Below the pieces are notes generated by a model. It was given only the letters and a program-made list of their open reading frames with translations. It did no database searches and was not told where the DNA came from. Below, piece after piece: positions 51,961 through 63,829 of a stretch of DNA of 64,000 nt. Position numbers and translations under genes: made by a program. The DNA is from Macrosoma leucophasiata (Eukaryota > Arthropoda > Insecta > Lepidoptera > Hedylidae). The DNA lies in assembly GCA_036365455.1 (NCBI GenBank), contig JAWQUS010000010.1:21252501-21316500 (forward strand), read 5' to 3'. Position 1 is the first letter of the stretch. The number at the start of each line of letters is the position of its first letter.

Positions 51961-53629
51961 AGTATTGTATTAGGTAAATGGTTCATATATAAATAATCGG
52001 CAGTCCTAATGGGCGATATACCTAGTAGGTACGGGATGCGTAGAACGTTCCGGATGGATCCCATACTAACATGATTACATCTCTGTCTACCTCCTCGGAC
52101 CGTGGGTGCATTAGCCACTGGGGGTTGGGGGGTTATCACCCACTTGAGTTATGTTTCAATATTGCGTCGTAGTTAAAACGCGATTGCAGAATATTCTCGT
52201 TGCGTGACGGAAAAACAAATACGATTGTCCACTTATAACAAACGTTCTTTGTCGCTCGCAACAAATCATTTAAAGATGATTAGCATTGAAGATGATTGTA
52301 TGTAAATATTTAATAATACACTTTACGTATTTACGCTGTTAGGGTAATAAAACTTACTGTTTAGCACGCGCGTCAAGTTACTTTTAAAATCAGTCGTTGG
52401 TGCCTGAAACTTTTTTAGGTGGTGGATAAGCATTAATTTTAAGCGAGACTAACGTACAGCGAGCGAAAAGTGATAGTACCGGCCATCTTACCCGCACTGC
52501 TATGGCCATTTTATTTTTACTTTTAAATATAGTTTTAAGGTTGATTTCATAAAAAAAAAATGTTTGTTTGCTTTTTCTTAAAGATGAGTGTCCATAGTTT
52601 AATAATACGAACTTATATGATTGATTATAAATATTCTTGTTTAATTTTTATTGGGTTCCTAAAAAACTGTGGCCATCTATCCCGGGTTTACCCTATATAC
52701 TCTAATAACAAAGAGGATAGGTATAACAAAATTAAATATTGTCTTTAAAGCATTTACTCAATAGTTTTTAATTAAATTATGACGATTCTAAACGTTGCGA
52801 GTTGTGAAACTGACTCAAAACGGCTCATATAAAATCACTGAACATTGTGACGTCACGCGTGGTAAAAACAAGTTAATTGTATGGTGAAATCAAAAACATT
52901 TCAAATTTCGTCGTCAACACTGCGTTTTTATAAATAAAGATAAAAAATTAAACCAAGATGTAATTAAACAAATATGAAAACAGAGCGTAAGTCGCCCGAT
53001 CGTGCGAATTTTTGTCGTACGAGATGACGAATAACCCGTCTCGTTTAGCTGGCAATAGCGAAAGAATTCCGAATCGCGATTGCGAATTGTAAAATTAAAT
53101 ATAACAGTTTAGCCAAGTTTCGCTATAAGTAGGTACCTAACTAATTCTTAAATTAATGCCATTTACGTCACCAAAGATTAAAGTGGTATTTTCGCGTATT
53201 GAAAATTAGTGAAAAACATTTAAAAATAAATATATGTATGACTGACGAAATGTACTATCGAGATTATTCGAGATCCAAGTGACGCGAACATTACGTATTA
53301 CATCAGATATTGTTTGCCATATTCATAAACGTACGTTAGGTAGGTACGTTTTAGGGCCCTAACTCACTAGGAAGGGGTTGGGATCGATTCAACTTAGTGC
53401 AGTTCAACCCCTCGAAGACACAAGTCTGCGCGTTCACCGCTAAAAAAAACCCCATTCATTGTAGCACCACAGTTTCAGGGCACTCCGCTCGCCGTTGGTA
53501 AGAGTATCGGTATCCTGGGCGTTGACATATCGAACGAAGTGCGATTCGGGAGTCACATTGAGTGTAAGACCAAGTTGGCATCCAAAAAGCTAGTGAGTGG
53601 TGCTTAACAAAGCGAGGCTGTATTTCACT
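51961..53629. other. AT-rich stretch, no gene seen
   Basis: Contains a TGACGTCA site at 52849 and short ORFs without coding signal. Confidence 0.45.
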
Positions 53630-53700
53630 GTGTGACTACTTTCCATCAGGTGGCCCGTCTGCTTCTCTGTCAATCCTTTGACATAAAAAAAAAGACGCCA
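53630..53700 (+). repeat. LINE 3'-terminal fragment with A-rich tail
   Basis: TGACTACTTTCCATCAGGTG, GCCCGTCTGCTTCTCTGTCA, then TTTGACATAAAAAAAAAG; matches the sense end at 54700-54757. Confidence 0.6.
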
Positions 53701-53744
53701 TGCCGACGTTGCCGGCTACGTATCCAAGCAGCATACTGCTCTCT

Positions 53745-53775
53745 CTCTCTGCATCTCCACACCATAGTGTGGAGA
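53745..53775. repeat. 8 bp hairpin
   Basis: CTCCACAC-CATA-GTGTGGAG. Confidence 0.7.
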
Positions 53776-53824
53776 CGTCGCCACAAGGTGCATTTTATTT
53801 GTTTTATTTGTTGCTGTTAAACAA

Positions 53825-53932
53825 AACGTAACCGGCGAATCGTGGGTCTTTGCATGTATGCTTGAATTCATGCCTCCATGCAACCTCTGCCTACCCCTTC
53901 GGGGATAACAAGCGTGAAGTAACGTTTTTATA
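53825..53932 (+). repeat. Repeat K
   Basis: AACGTAACCGGCGAATCGTG, GCATGTATGCTTGAATTCAT, CTGCCTACCCCTTCGGGGAT. Confidence 0.6.
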
Positions 53933-54584
53933 GCTATTGATTTAATTAAAAAGATAAAAGGAACTTCTCTTTCTCTTCTTTTTAATGGAACTCTCGTTCC
54001 AGATTCTAACGAAGAGCATAATTAGGTATTATTCACTCACGGAGACATACCTAAATAATAAGATTTTACAAATCATTAAATTTTAATATATTAAGAGGTG
54101 TATCAACCTAATTAACATAAATAAATAACAGTGGGCAGACTTATCCATATTTTGGAATATTTGAGATGAAAATCAAATGTATTATTTACCAGCATAATGT
54201 ATTCCTTCATCATACCCTTCGTTTGATCCAACGAACTGTAGGTGCTTATTGGTGTTATGGTGTTATATTATTTATTGAGACATCGATCAGGAACGTGGTC
54301 GCTGTACCTATTGAAAAAGTGTCCATCAAAACATGGCGAATAGGAGTGGCGCTGCAATAGCATATTATTATGTTAAATGATCACTGTTTTTTGTTAGATT
54401 TATTAAATTATTACTTATTATTTGAGACTACGCCTGGTATTATCGTATTTCAGGTATTTCATTGACTACTTTAGTCATGAACATTAACATATTTATGAAA
54501 CAACTTTATATTTCGTAGTCAAAACTCTTCACTCACTATACATTTTCTCGTTAAGAAACCTCCAGAACGTGTAAATTGTGGAAC
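53933..54584. other. AT-rich unique stretch
   Basis: Nothing recognised. Confidence 0.4.
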
Positions 54585-54757
54585 GAACTTCCCTGGGTGC
54601 TACAATGTGGGGTTCTTCAAAAATGGCGTCAAAAGAGTCAGGGCTGGCAGCGCGTTGGCAACTCCCCGGGGTTTGCAAATGTTCATAGGCGACAGTGACC
54701 ACTTTCCATCAGGTGGCCCGTTTGCTTGTCTGTCAACTTTTAGTCATAAAAAAATAA
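54585..54757 (+). pseudogene. LINE reverse transcriptase C-terminus and 3' UTR relic
   Basis: TGTGGAACGAACTTCCC reads LWNELP in one frame, the usual C-terminal signature of CR1/Jockey-type polymerases; the following GGGTTCTTCAAAAATGGCGT reads VGFFKNGVKR in another frame, so it is frameshifted. The CGCGTTGGCAACTCCCCGGG...TTTCCATCAGGTGGCCCGTT tail and ATAAAAAAATAA end mark the 3' UTR. Confidence 0.6.
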
Positions 54758-54912
54758 CATCAGCTAAATTATATTCATATCGTAGTTTTTCATACGCCAG
54801 CGCTGTTGTGTCAGATACTAGAAACTTTATTTGCAGCCGTACGATGGACACTCTTTCATGTTACCGTTCATATCAAATAGCCGCTATTCCTTTCTATTTT
54901 TTATGGTTTATA

Positions 54913-54991
54913 TATTGGCGGCAGATAAATTAGGTAATGCGGTGGTGCCTACGCCCGCGAGCTCCGTCATCAGATCTCTACCACCAGTGAA
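54913..54991 (-). repeat. S1 head fragment
   Basis: TTGGCGGCAGATAAATTAGG, AATGCGGTGGTGCCTACGCC, CTCTACCACCAGTG. Confidence 0.7.
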
Positions 54992-55632
54992 ACACTAAAT
55001 CAAATCCATTAGTTACATCATTCGAATTAAGTACCTATAACAGCGTTATAAAACAACCAAACTAAAGAAAACCACCCACATGACCACATAAGTACAAAAA
55101 AGTCCAATAAGCCGTTTAGGACTACGAATTGCAAACACACCCACATAGATACTTTTCTTAAAGGCACGTGTCTCAAAATTATTCATAATGTTCTCGCGTG
55201 TCCATAAGTCGTTGAATGACTACAGACGATTTTCGAATCATCATTATCTGTAAATAATACTATAAAACTATTACCGGTTTTCCAGTCCATTGAATTATGA
55301 TCTGCCATGAAAATAGGCATGAGGAAAATGTTAAAATTTTCCGCACATATTACGAAAATATATTGTTCGAATAACGATTAATCTATCTCTTGTTGAATAC
55401 TTATTTAAAGTTTGAGTGAATGTATCCTTTGGTTGAAATTGTTCCATGTGTACCTAATAGATATCTCTATCGTAGATTTTTTCGAACAAATGTTTATTGT
55501 TTATTCCGAACATTATATATTCGTAGACATAGTATTGGCATTATAAGAGTATTTATTTGCATAAACGACTCTTTCAAGAAAAAACGAATACGTAAGTTAT
55601 ACATGTATACATCGCTTTAATGGCCCTCTTTT
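54992..55632. other. AT-rich unique stretch
   Basis: Nothing recognised; the ORF at 55420-55620 lacks coding signal. Confidence 0.4.
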
Positions 55633-55866
55633 GGTAACAAGTATGCAGTTCACATTGATGTTAAGTGATGACTGCAGTCTATAGATACCCACACAAAGAC
55701 CAGTGGTCAAAATGCAGATGCGTTGTCAGTTACACCCCTGAGACCCCATTACCATATAGCCGGCACACGATTGTGCTGGACACTACCAATTAGCGACAGA
55801 TAGATTAGGTAATGCGGTGGTGACTACGCCCTCGTGCTTCTACCCTGGGGCTCTACCATTACTGTT
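55633..55866 (-). repeat. S1b SINE-like repeat with a middle deletion
   Basis: AACAAGTATGCAGTTCACAT to GGGGCTCTACCATTACTG; the AACACCTTAGG...GGCCGT middle is lost. Confidence 0.65.
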
Positions 55867-56458
55867 TAATAAGCTAAGAAATGTATTAATGTAAGAAAAC
55901 GACAAATTTTGATAAATTAACATAATACGATAAATTCTGATAACCAATTATTTTGTTAACCAAACTTAATTATGACAAATCGTTTCAAAGCCTATTATTT
56001 CAATATTCATTACAAATAATGTCTCTTGTTTTTCACGGTTTGACAAACTATATTAAACAAAGAATAAAAGAAAATATTATACTAAACAAAATTTTAAGAA
56101 AAACAAAACTAATCAATCGAAATACAGCCGGTCATTGTGTGTCTTGAAAAGTAAAAATAAATTTAAATGTTTTGGACTTGAAGTTGAATTTTCATCGTCA
56201 ACTCTCAGACATCCTTCTCACTTAATCTGGGGCAACCTTAATACTTAATATATTATGTTCTTTAGGCTGTGTTATTATGGCGCAGATTTAATCCCTCCAT
56301 ATATTATTATGTATGCTGCTTTGGAATGTATTACGGCGTTTCTAATGGCATAAGTTTATTATTACGTTGCAATTTAAATTGTAGCACATACACATACACT
56401 ACATAAAAAGCGAATACTTTCACGTATCTGACGTGCCTTCTAAAGAATATCTATGTAA
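55867..56458. other. AT-rich unique stretch
   Basis: Nothing recognised. Confidence 0.4.
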
Positions 56459-56585
56459 TATGTATCTTCACGCCAGGTCCCTAACGGGGTAGGCAGAGAG
56501 TGCAGAGCGCCAGATATCCCGGTTCAGACAAACCTCTCGTGCCTCGTCTACCTTCATCATTCTCTTCATACATGCACGCCGATGA
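56459..56585 (+). repeat. Repeat H, short copy
   Basis: GTATCTTCACGCCAGGTCCC to CATACATGCACGCCGATGAA. Confidence 0.65.
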
Positions 56586-56710
56586 ATATCTATATAAGTA
56601 CTAAACGCAGCAGTAGCAGTGTAGTACAATGGACAGCTACGCTACCACCACTAGTGACCGCGACCTTTATTTTTCAATCAGCAGCATGTATGAAGAGAGG
56701 GCGATGAATG

Positions 56711-57048
56711 AAAGATCCTTATACAGACACCTTCCAACAAGCGTGCAAATGGCTGTTTAAGGGATGGCTGCAGCCTATACACATGTACACAAAAAGCAGA
56801 GATCAAAAAGTAGATTTTTAAGAGGCATAGGAAGGATCCTACTACAGACACCTTCCAACAAGCGTGCAGTTCAAATTGATGTTTTTAGAGATGGCTGCAG
56901 TCTATAGATATCTACACAAAGCAGAGATCAAAAAACAGATTTTTTGGCATTCCTAAGACCTCAGTACATTCCCGTATAACCGGAACACGAAAGTGTTGAA
57001 CACTGCCATTTGGCGGCAGATAGACAAGGTAATGCGGTGGTGCCTACC
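56711..57048 (-). repeat. S1b copy with a ~121 bp tandem duplication
   Basis: CAGACACCTTCCAACAAGCG occurs at 56724 and 56845; the following GGCTGCAGYCTATA, ACACAAAR and GCAGAGATCAAAAA blocks are repeated too. The duplicated unit includes CTTATACAGAC-like flanking DNA, so it is a local duplication rather than a second insertion. The head (GGCGGCAGATAGACAAGGTA, TGCGGTGGTGCCTAC) follows once. Confidence 0.7.
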
Positions 57049-57479
57049 CTCGTATTTTATATAGGTACCTACCTCGTGTACCTACACTTAAACTAGCATC
57101 AGTTTATAGTTCCATTATAAGTAGTTAATTAATTATAATAGATATGACGTTATTTCCAACCGGTCGTAACATTTTGACAAACTGTAATAGTACATTATGA
57201 CATAATTTCAAATCGCACCACCGGTTTCCTTAACTGGTATGACGACTATAATTAATGGTATTATATTATTGTACTGCCGAAGAAGTGTCCGGTCGGTTAC
57301 GTCGGTGCCTTATTTCTGTGGTGATACAGTCCACTTTGAAATGTTTTTTTGATGACCGGTAAGATAGCGTTGTTCCTCTAAGTTCGATAGTACGTCATAC
57401 ATATAAGACTTGACGTAATTGCTAAAGTATCCACTATGCAGTTATTATTTCCATCTGATTCCTTTATGTTTACACTTAC
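57049..57479. other. Unique stretch
   Basis: No gene recognised. Confidence 0.4.
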
Positions 57480-57695
57480 AGTGCTCATCAAGATATATTG
57501 GACATCGAGGCTACGAAAGACACAATCGGCTAGTTTCGACTTAGTAGAGCGTTATCTCTGCTGCACACTGCTTACGTAAGCACTGATAGTCCGGTATTGG
57601 TCAAAATTTGATCAAAATGGTGGACAAACGTCAAATAGATATGGTAGGTCTACGAAAGAGATAACGCTCTACAGACCCGAAATGAGCCGAAGAGT
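57480..57695 (+). repeat. Rep-D foldback element
   Basis: CAGTGCTCATCAAGATATAT, ATCGGCTAGTTTCGACTTAG and TAGAGCGTTATCTCTGCTGC on the left; AGAGATAACGCTCTACAGAC and CCGAAATGAGCCGA on the right. The right outer arm is truncated. Confidence 0.65.
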
Positions 57696-57799
57696 CTGAA
57701 GAAAGTCTGAGAAACTGTATGTAGTTTATTAATAGGTATTGTCCTTACTGTCCTTAACAAGGCTAAGGTGCATATATGCGTCTAAAATTCATCATCATC

Positions 57800-58080
57800 A
57801 ACACTTCAGCCGAAAAACGTCCACTGCCAAGCAAAGACGATCACAACAGTGTTGTGCGTCATTAGAGGAGAATATGCCATAATCGCCACTTGGATTGGCG
57901 ATCGCAGTGGCGGTAGTTTTAACGCGAGACGCTGCTGCCCATCCCGCGTTGTTATTTTTATTACCGCCCTATTGGTATGGTTTGAACACCATTACTCGGT
58001 TGACTGACTGCACCAACGGCAGAATTCTTCTCCGCTTTAAAACGATGGATTCGTCACGTTTTGACGCCTTCTAGTCCAAA
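57800..58080 (+). repeat. Lepidopteran-type interspersed repeat
   Basis: CACTTCAGCCGAAAAACGTC, GCGTCATTAGAGGAGAATAT, CATCCCGCGTTGTTATTTTT and CGGTTGACTGACTGCACCAA; related to 51823-51960. Confidence 0.45.
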
Positions 58081-58109
58081 ATTTCATATTCAAAGATTGT
58101 ACTCACCTT

Positions 58110-58420
58110 AAACTTACGAAGCGCGCATGGCCCCGCGGCTGGTGTAGATGGCAACTCGGTTAAGCGATATCGGGTGATCGCTAGTGGCTAATTAAAATAC
58201 GCGTTTCCGTGCTTCGGAGAGCACGTTAAGCCGTCGGGGCGGGTTGTTGTCGATAGAAAGCAGTCGTTAAACCTGCTCGGAGGCCTTATGGGCGGTTTGA
58301 AAACATCCGACCGCGGGTTGGCCACTAACCCCTATCTCCACCAACCCGCATCGGAGCAGCGTGGTGGAGTAAGCTGCAGGCCCTCCCCCCAAAAGGAGAG
58401 AGACTCGTGCCCACCCGTGT
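58110..58420 (-). repeat. Interspersed repeat F (copy 2, inverted)
   Basis: GCACGTTAAGCCGTCGGGGC, AGCAGTCGTTAAACCTGCTC and CCCCCCAAAAGGAGAGAGAC are reverse matches to 7982-8325. It lies about 80 bp upstream of the elongase exon's acceptor, within the intron. Confidence 0.6.
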
Positions 58421-58498
58421 GACGTATCAAGGGTTGCCATTATTAATTGATATTTACAAAGTCGCCCAACTCACAGTAAATTTTCTTCTTGATTCCAG

Positions 58499-58720
58499 TT
58501 TCATCGAGCTAGACAAAGTGTCCGGGTTCTGGACGTGGATGTTCGTGCTATCGAAGGTGCCAGAACTCGGCGACACGGTGTTTATCGTGCTGCGCAAGAA
58601 GCCTCTCATCTTCCTCCACTGGTACCACCACATCACGGTGCTGCTGTACACCTGGTTCTCTTTCACCGAGTACACCTCGTCGGCGCGCTGGTTTGTCGTC
58701 ATGAACTATTGTGTGCACAG
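58499..58720 (+). CDS. Baldspot: Very long chain fatty acid elongase (ELOVL6/Baldspot type), one internal exon
   Basis: A 222 bp exon bounded by a pyrimidine-rich acceptor (TTCTTCTTGATTCCAG|T) and a donor (CACAG|GTCAGT), starting at codon position 3 and ending after position 2. It encodes [40 protein letters not shown] and [20 protein letters not shown]. This holds the KxPELxDTxFxVLRK motif and the HxxHH histidine box (HWYHH) that coordinates the diiron-like active centre. ELOVLs are multi-span ER membrane enzymes that condense malonyl-CoA with acyl-CoA in the rate-limiting step of elongation. The [18 protein letters not shown] stretch is typical of the insect ELOVL6 homologue Baldspot, which prefers saturated C12-C16 substrates. 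Neighbouring exons (N-terminal part; MYSYYA onward) were not found in the window, so the gene has long introns. Open frame before 58499 is intronic. Confidence 0.92.
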
Positions 58721-59602
58721 GTCAGTTACTTTTTCAATAATTTAATTTTTACTACCACTTGCTGGCTGGGCTTGCCGTAGCAATTGACATCTGTGCGAAA
58801 CCGAAAGGAGTTCCGATAGAAAATCAGGCTCAGGCCTGGCATATTGCTGAATCAGCCACCTTTTAGGTGCTTAAAGGAGATCCACATTCTGTACAGATCT
58901 GTATAATATGTAAAATAAATGTGTTTTTTTTTTTGTGTTTTCATTCTTATTATGTCCTCTATTTTGTTCTGTAAGCAAACTCTGTTTGTGTTATGTCTCT
59001 GCACCAAACAAGTTTTTATTGTTATTTATTTATTTTAAGGTATTCGGGTGAGATTTTTGAGCACATTTTTCTTTTATGAGCGTTATGTATATTGCTCAAG
59101 ATTGTGTCTACAAGCCTTTCTAGGTTTTGATAAAAGAGTTGAATCCCGAAGGTGAGTCAGTCACTCGAGTTCTGAAATTGCCTTTTAACGAGAGCAAATG
59201 TAGTCTTAAATTTATACTAACTAGACGTTACTGATACTAAACTAGTTTCTCAATTGATTTAATTGAGGATTAAATGCTAGGATAAGATTTTTCGAATAAA
59301 TTTTGCAATTAAGAGAAGTAACAACAATGTTATCTTATTGTGGCTCGGCAGAGAAGGGAGGATGGTTCAGCAATTCAACATTCCAAATTCTGGTTTCATT
59401 TCTCTTGTGGATTAATAAAGGTAGTTATGGAGACTTCGCACGGAAAATTCTTTCTCAGGACGCCGAACTCAGCAGCAGTGGCTTAATTACGCTAAACTAA
59501 GGGCGAGATTCGTGGACACAGACTTTTTTATTTAACGAAGCTCTTTTCAATTCCACTCGTGTCAACCTCATACATAGTTTAAGTTGTGTGTCCTACAGAC
59601 GT
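58721..59602. other. Intron of the elongase gene, unique sequence
   Basis: No further exon of the elongase was recognised. The ORF at 59303-59500 lacks splice context and similarity. Confidence 0.45.
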
Positions 59603-59888
59603 TCTGGTGGTAGAGCTCCAGTGACGGAGCTCGCGGGCGTAGGCACCAACGCATTACCTAATATACTTGCCGCTAAATGGTAGTGTTCAGCACTATCGTG
59701 TTCCGGTCAGGTGATAATGTACGGCCCTGTAATTTCCGGCACAGAGGCATAACACCTTAGGCCTCAGGAGTGGTAACGCATCTTCATTTTGACCTTGGTC
59801 TTTGTGTGGGTGTCTATAGGCTGCAGTTATCACTTAAAATCAATGTGAACTGCATGCTTGTTTGCCACTTCCAATACATAAAAAAAAC
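59603..59888 (+). repeat. S1 SINE-like repeat, full length
   Basis: TCTGGTGGTAGAGCTCCAGT to TTTGCCACTTCCAATACATA plus A8; little diverged, inside the elongase intron. Confidence 0.8.
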
Positions 59889-61837
59889 ACATTTTTTTTG
59901 ATTCAACATGTGTCAAATGAACGTGTAAAGCACAATTAAAACTATGAGGTTGGCACGAGTAGCATTGAATGTTAGACTTTCGTGTTGTGCTTCCTAAAGT
60001 ATTTGATTCAGAGTGAAGTACCTGCTCTGAATAAAAGTCTTGTCAAAGTGTGAATCTCGCCCTAAAACCACTTATGCAAACTTTTTGGCAAGTAACGTTT
60101 TTGATGAAACTCTTTTAAATAGAAAACACAAATTATCCATGAATTGTATGTAGTTTGTTGGTACTTGCGATTTACTGGCATATGTGGATGTCATTGCCAC
60201 TCCATAATGGACTCTGAACCTTGAAATTATGGTACAAAATTAAGAAGCCGCAGAGCGGGGGCGTTTGACCTCGCTAATAAGGAATATTGTTCTCAATCAT
60301 TGAACGGTTCAAACGTGATAAATCTTCATATTAACGAACGCGATTGATACATCATGCATATTATTAATACTGACGCTGGAAATTTTGTGAATGAGCTAAA
60401 TCGCGTCAGTTTAGGTGACAATGGTAGGTACTCTCTCAAATTGCACTCAGCTAGTGTTGGCAGAAAGGAAACTTGAATATTAGCGTTTTGCATTTTTGAC
60501 CACCACGACCACCGCCGCCGCGACAGCAATTTACTTTCCCTCCATCGTACGATCAGGTGGGTCCTGACGCGGGTATAAGTCACGTGTCCTGGGGCATCTA
60601 CCCACCACAAAAGTGCCCAGAGTAGCTAAAGAAGTTCTAAAGAAAAATATTTACGCGTAGGGTGTAGGTTTGAGAATGTTACAAACGGACTTATGTGTTC
60701 TGGAGCTAAATAACTAAGTGTCAATTTATGGTAACTAATTACTTACAAGTCGCAAAGAGCACACAATCCATGAGCGGCCATTCAATTTAGAAAATGTCTA
60801 ATAGGTATCACTATAACTTCCATCTGTATATATTTTTTTTTGTTTAGTGATTGCTGTACTACAATGGCAGTTACTTCTTTCTCTTTTACAAAAGTATTTA
60901 TTTATAGAGTTGTTATTAACATTATAAATCGAACGCGGCGTATATTTTCTCGTCGGTAACTTTTTTTTTCATAGTTAATGGCATCGCTGTTAAGCATAAT
61001 ATTGTCAGTGTCGAGTAAAACGATATTTCGTATGCGTATTTATGCAGCGTAAAAGTTAGTATCAATCAGTCAGTCAATTATTATTTATTGTCAATCATGT
61101 ATTTCAGAGTCAGGAATTCGAGTAAAGTGATGGCTACTTTACCAGAACATTTACTATGAAGTTTTTGATCCAACCTGAAAGGCCGTGTTTTCGCACTGTT
61201 ATTCTATTTTTCTATACACGGGCACTGTCATAAACCTATATCAAACAAAATGCCACTAACTTTATTTAATATAACTCAAAAATTAACCAAGAATATGAAA
61301 TAAAATAAGAGCACCACACGCAAATTTCAAGGTTCCCGCCAAAAAAAACCCGTCAGTTACTTTTGTTGTTGTGGAAACTTAAAACACGTTCGTTTTTGTT
61401 TTGCTTTTTTAAAAATAATGGCCAGCAACGTCTCTAGTCTATTAAACAAACCTCTTTGCATTAAATATTCACCGTTCACGTAAATAATTATAAAGTAGGT
61501 ATATGACATATGTAACGAAAACAATTTTTCGTCATTGAGGTTTTTTTATTGATATAATTAAAGAGTAACATGGGTTAAATGCAGCTCAAATTGAATTGCG
61601 TTGCTTGGTAAATAGGTTAATATTGTAGCCTCTGTAGGCTGTAGACGCTGCAGTATTTACCTGTGGTCTAAATGCATGTGGGTTACCAATCCGGCAGGCT
61701 TTCTCCCGAAAACGATTCGATTTCGATTTCGTTCCTCGATTCGAACTCGATCCACGATCATGTCTAAAATATTTAATGAAACGTGAAGTTAGTTTCAAGT
61801 CGCTGCGAAGAAGTAGATTTTATGGTATTGAAGGGAT
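59889..61837. other. AT-rich unique stretch
   Basis: About 1.9 kb with no exon, RNA gene or shared repeat recognised. Confidence 0.45.
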
Positions 61838-62022
61838 ATTTGGCCCCGTAATAACTTTCAAAGCGGCGAAACAACTTAGGTCCCAGAGATGGCAGCACAT
61901 CTGTATTTTGACCGCCGGTTTTTGGGTAGGTAGATGTAATAGGCTGCAATATTCACTTTCCATAATAGACCACCATCAATGTGAACTGCATGCCTGTTTC
62001 CCTTAATCATTACATTAAAAAA
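61838..62022 (+). repeat. S1b SINE-like repeat, 5'-truncated
   Basis: TTTGGCCCCGTAATAACTTT, AACAACTTAGGTCCCAGAGA, AATGTGAACTGCATGCCTGT and an ATTACATTAAAAAATA tail. Confidence 0.6.
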
Positions 62023-62565
62023 TATTTGTAGTTTAGTAGGTATACTGCTACTAAATAATATGAACTGTATACAATTGAAACCAGTTTCCATTTATCATTT
62101 ATTATTAGTAGTTTTAAGTAAAAAGCTATCTGTTTAGTGTTCAATTGTAGCATACATATTAGAATCCATAAATCTTAAGTGTCACTTCTGAATATAAGGT
62201 GTTAATTCCATACACGATGTGAATCTCGGAATATCACTGCAAGTCTCCTAATCGAAGGTCACACTATAATGTAAAACATTCGCAAATATTATGTTACTAT
62301 TGTACCACTCATTATTATTCTACTAAAAATGTAAACAAATAATACCTTGCCAAAATTACGACGATTAAAATGAATCCGCCATTAAATCGGTTGACGTCAG
62401 TATCCATGTTTATATTGTCAGAAAATGAATCTGCAAACATCGCGTCCTGTGTACCTAATACCTTCGGCGAAATCAGGCGTGAAGCTTTTAATATAATAAT
62501 GTAAGATTTGCTTAAGGTCATTAGCATGAAATGAACTTTGGTAACAAAGATGGTGGGAAAGGCGC
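62023..62565. other. AT-rich unique stretch
   Basis: Nothing recognised. Confidence 0.4.
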
Positions 62566-62640
62566 ACGCAAAGCATGCGGTTCACATTGATCGTTATTGA
62601 ATGCTGCTTATACACAAACTGATGGTCAAACCTGAGAACC
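62566..62640 (-). repeat. S1b tail fragment
   Basis: AAAGCATGCGGTTCACATTG, TGCTGCTTATACACAAACTG, GGTCAAACCTGAGA. Confidence 0.5.
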
Positions 62641-63203
62641 AAAGTAACCGACATAGTCCACCGAATAGCGAAACTCAAGCGTACAGTGAACAGGGCACAT
62701 AGCTCGCAGAACTGACGGCCGTTGGGACAAACGCCTTGCTGTCCCGGAATGACACGATTGACACGTAAAAGTTTAACCAAATTAAAGCCTTAGTGCGGCA
62801 ACAAAACTGCGATAGGATGCGACGCCGCATCGCAGGCGATGTATTCGTACGAGCTAGCAGATATTAGCGATGCAATGCGAATTTGCAGTTACGCGTGGGA
62901 TTTTATTTATATTTCTTTATTCAGTCGTTATCCGCTATTTATACTTATGATTTTTTTATAAAAGAAATATTTTTTTTTTACTTGAAGCTATGTTTGATGA
63001 CGTGATATTTTAAGACATGATAAAAATTAAATTTAATATTTTAGTAGATTTTCCGCAACCAACATGTTTATGGACGAGATTCGTAGACAACACTACTTAC
63101 TGATTTCCTTTGAATGAAAGTCTTAAAAAAACTCCTATTAAACGTTACTTACCTATGCTTTACTTATATAGATCTTCTTTCCAAAGCAAAGTAAAAGTTT
63201 TTA
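62641..63203. other. Unique stretch
   Basis: Nothing recognised. Confidence 0.4.
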
Positions 63204-63487
63204 TTGGTGGTAGAGCTCTTGTGACGGAGCTCGCGGGCGTAGGCACCACCGCATTACCTAATCTACTTGCCGCTAAATGGTAGTGTTCAGCACTATCGTG
63301 TTCCGGTCAGGTGGTAATGTACGGCTCTGTAATTTCCGGCACAGAGGCATAACACCTTAGGCCTCAGGAATGGTAACGCATCTGTATTTTGACCTTTGGC
63401 TAAGTGTGGGTGTCTATAGGCTGCAGTCATCACTTAACATCAATGTGAACTGCATGCATCAATGGAATTGCCATTACATAAAAAAAA
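63204..63487 (+). repeat. S1 SINE-like repeat, full length
   Basis: TTGGTGGTAGAGCTCTTGTG to AATTGCCATTACATAAAAAA. Flanks AAAAGTTTTTA and AAAAGTTATTA could be a TSD, which supports SINE-type insertion. Confidence 0.8.
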
Positions 63488-63829
63488 GTTATTAGTTCTA
63501 ATTCAAAGTAAAATCGTAGTCACAGTAAATAGATTGTAAACAGTAAAGTAACTACATACAAAGCGTTCAAAACGGCACACTCACACAAACATGCGCATCT
63601 ACGAGGCCTCTAAGCGGTTCTCGCAGTGCTACAGTAGCGAGTGTCGCGTCGAGACGAGCGGTCACGTTGCGATTTGTTTTTATTTCCAAGAGTGTTTTGA
63701 AGATTCCACAAGCGTATTGCGTGGTATACGACTGTTTGAACTCTGCATCATCAAAACCGGAGCTATCGTTTTTTAAACTTCCTGGTGATTTTGAAAAAAA
63801 TAATAATTATCATATTAAAAAAAATCGCG

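Noticed and set aside
58407..58498. Coding start of the elongase at the in-frame ATG near 58407
   Set aside because: The upstream frame crosses repeat F and intronic sequence; similarity starts only after the acceptor at 58498.
60326..60610. Minus-strand 94-codon ORF
   Set aside because: No domain, no splice or codon support; an isolated ORF of this size is expected by chance.
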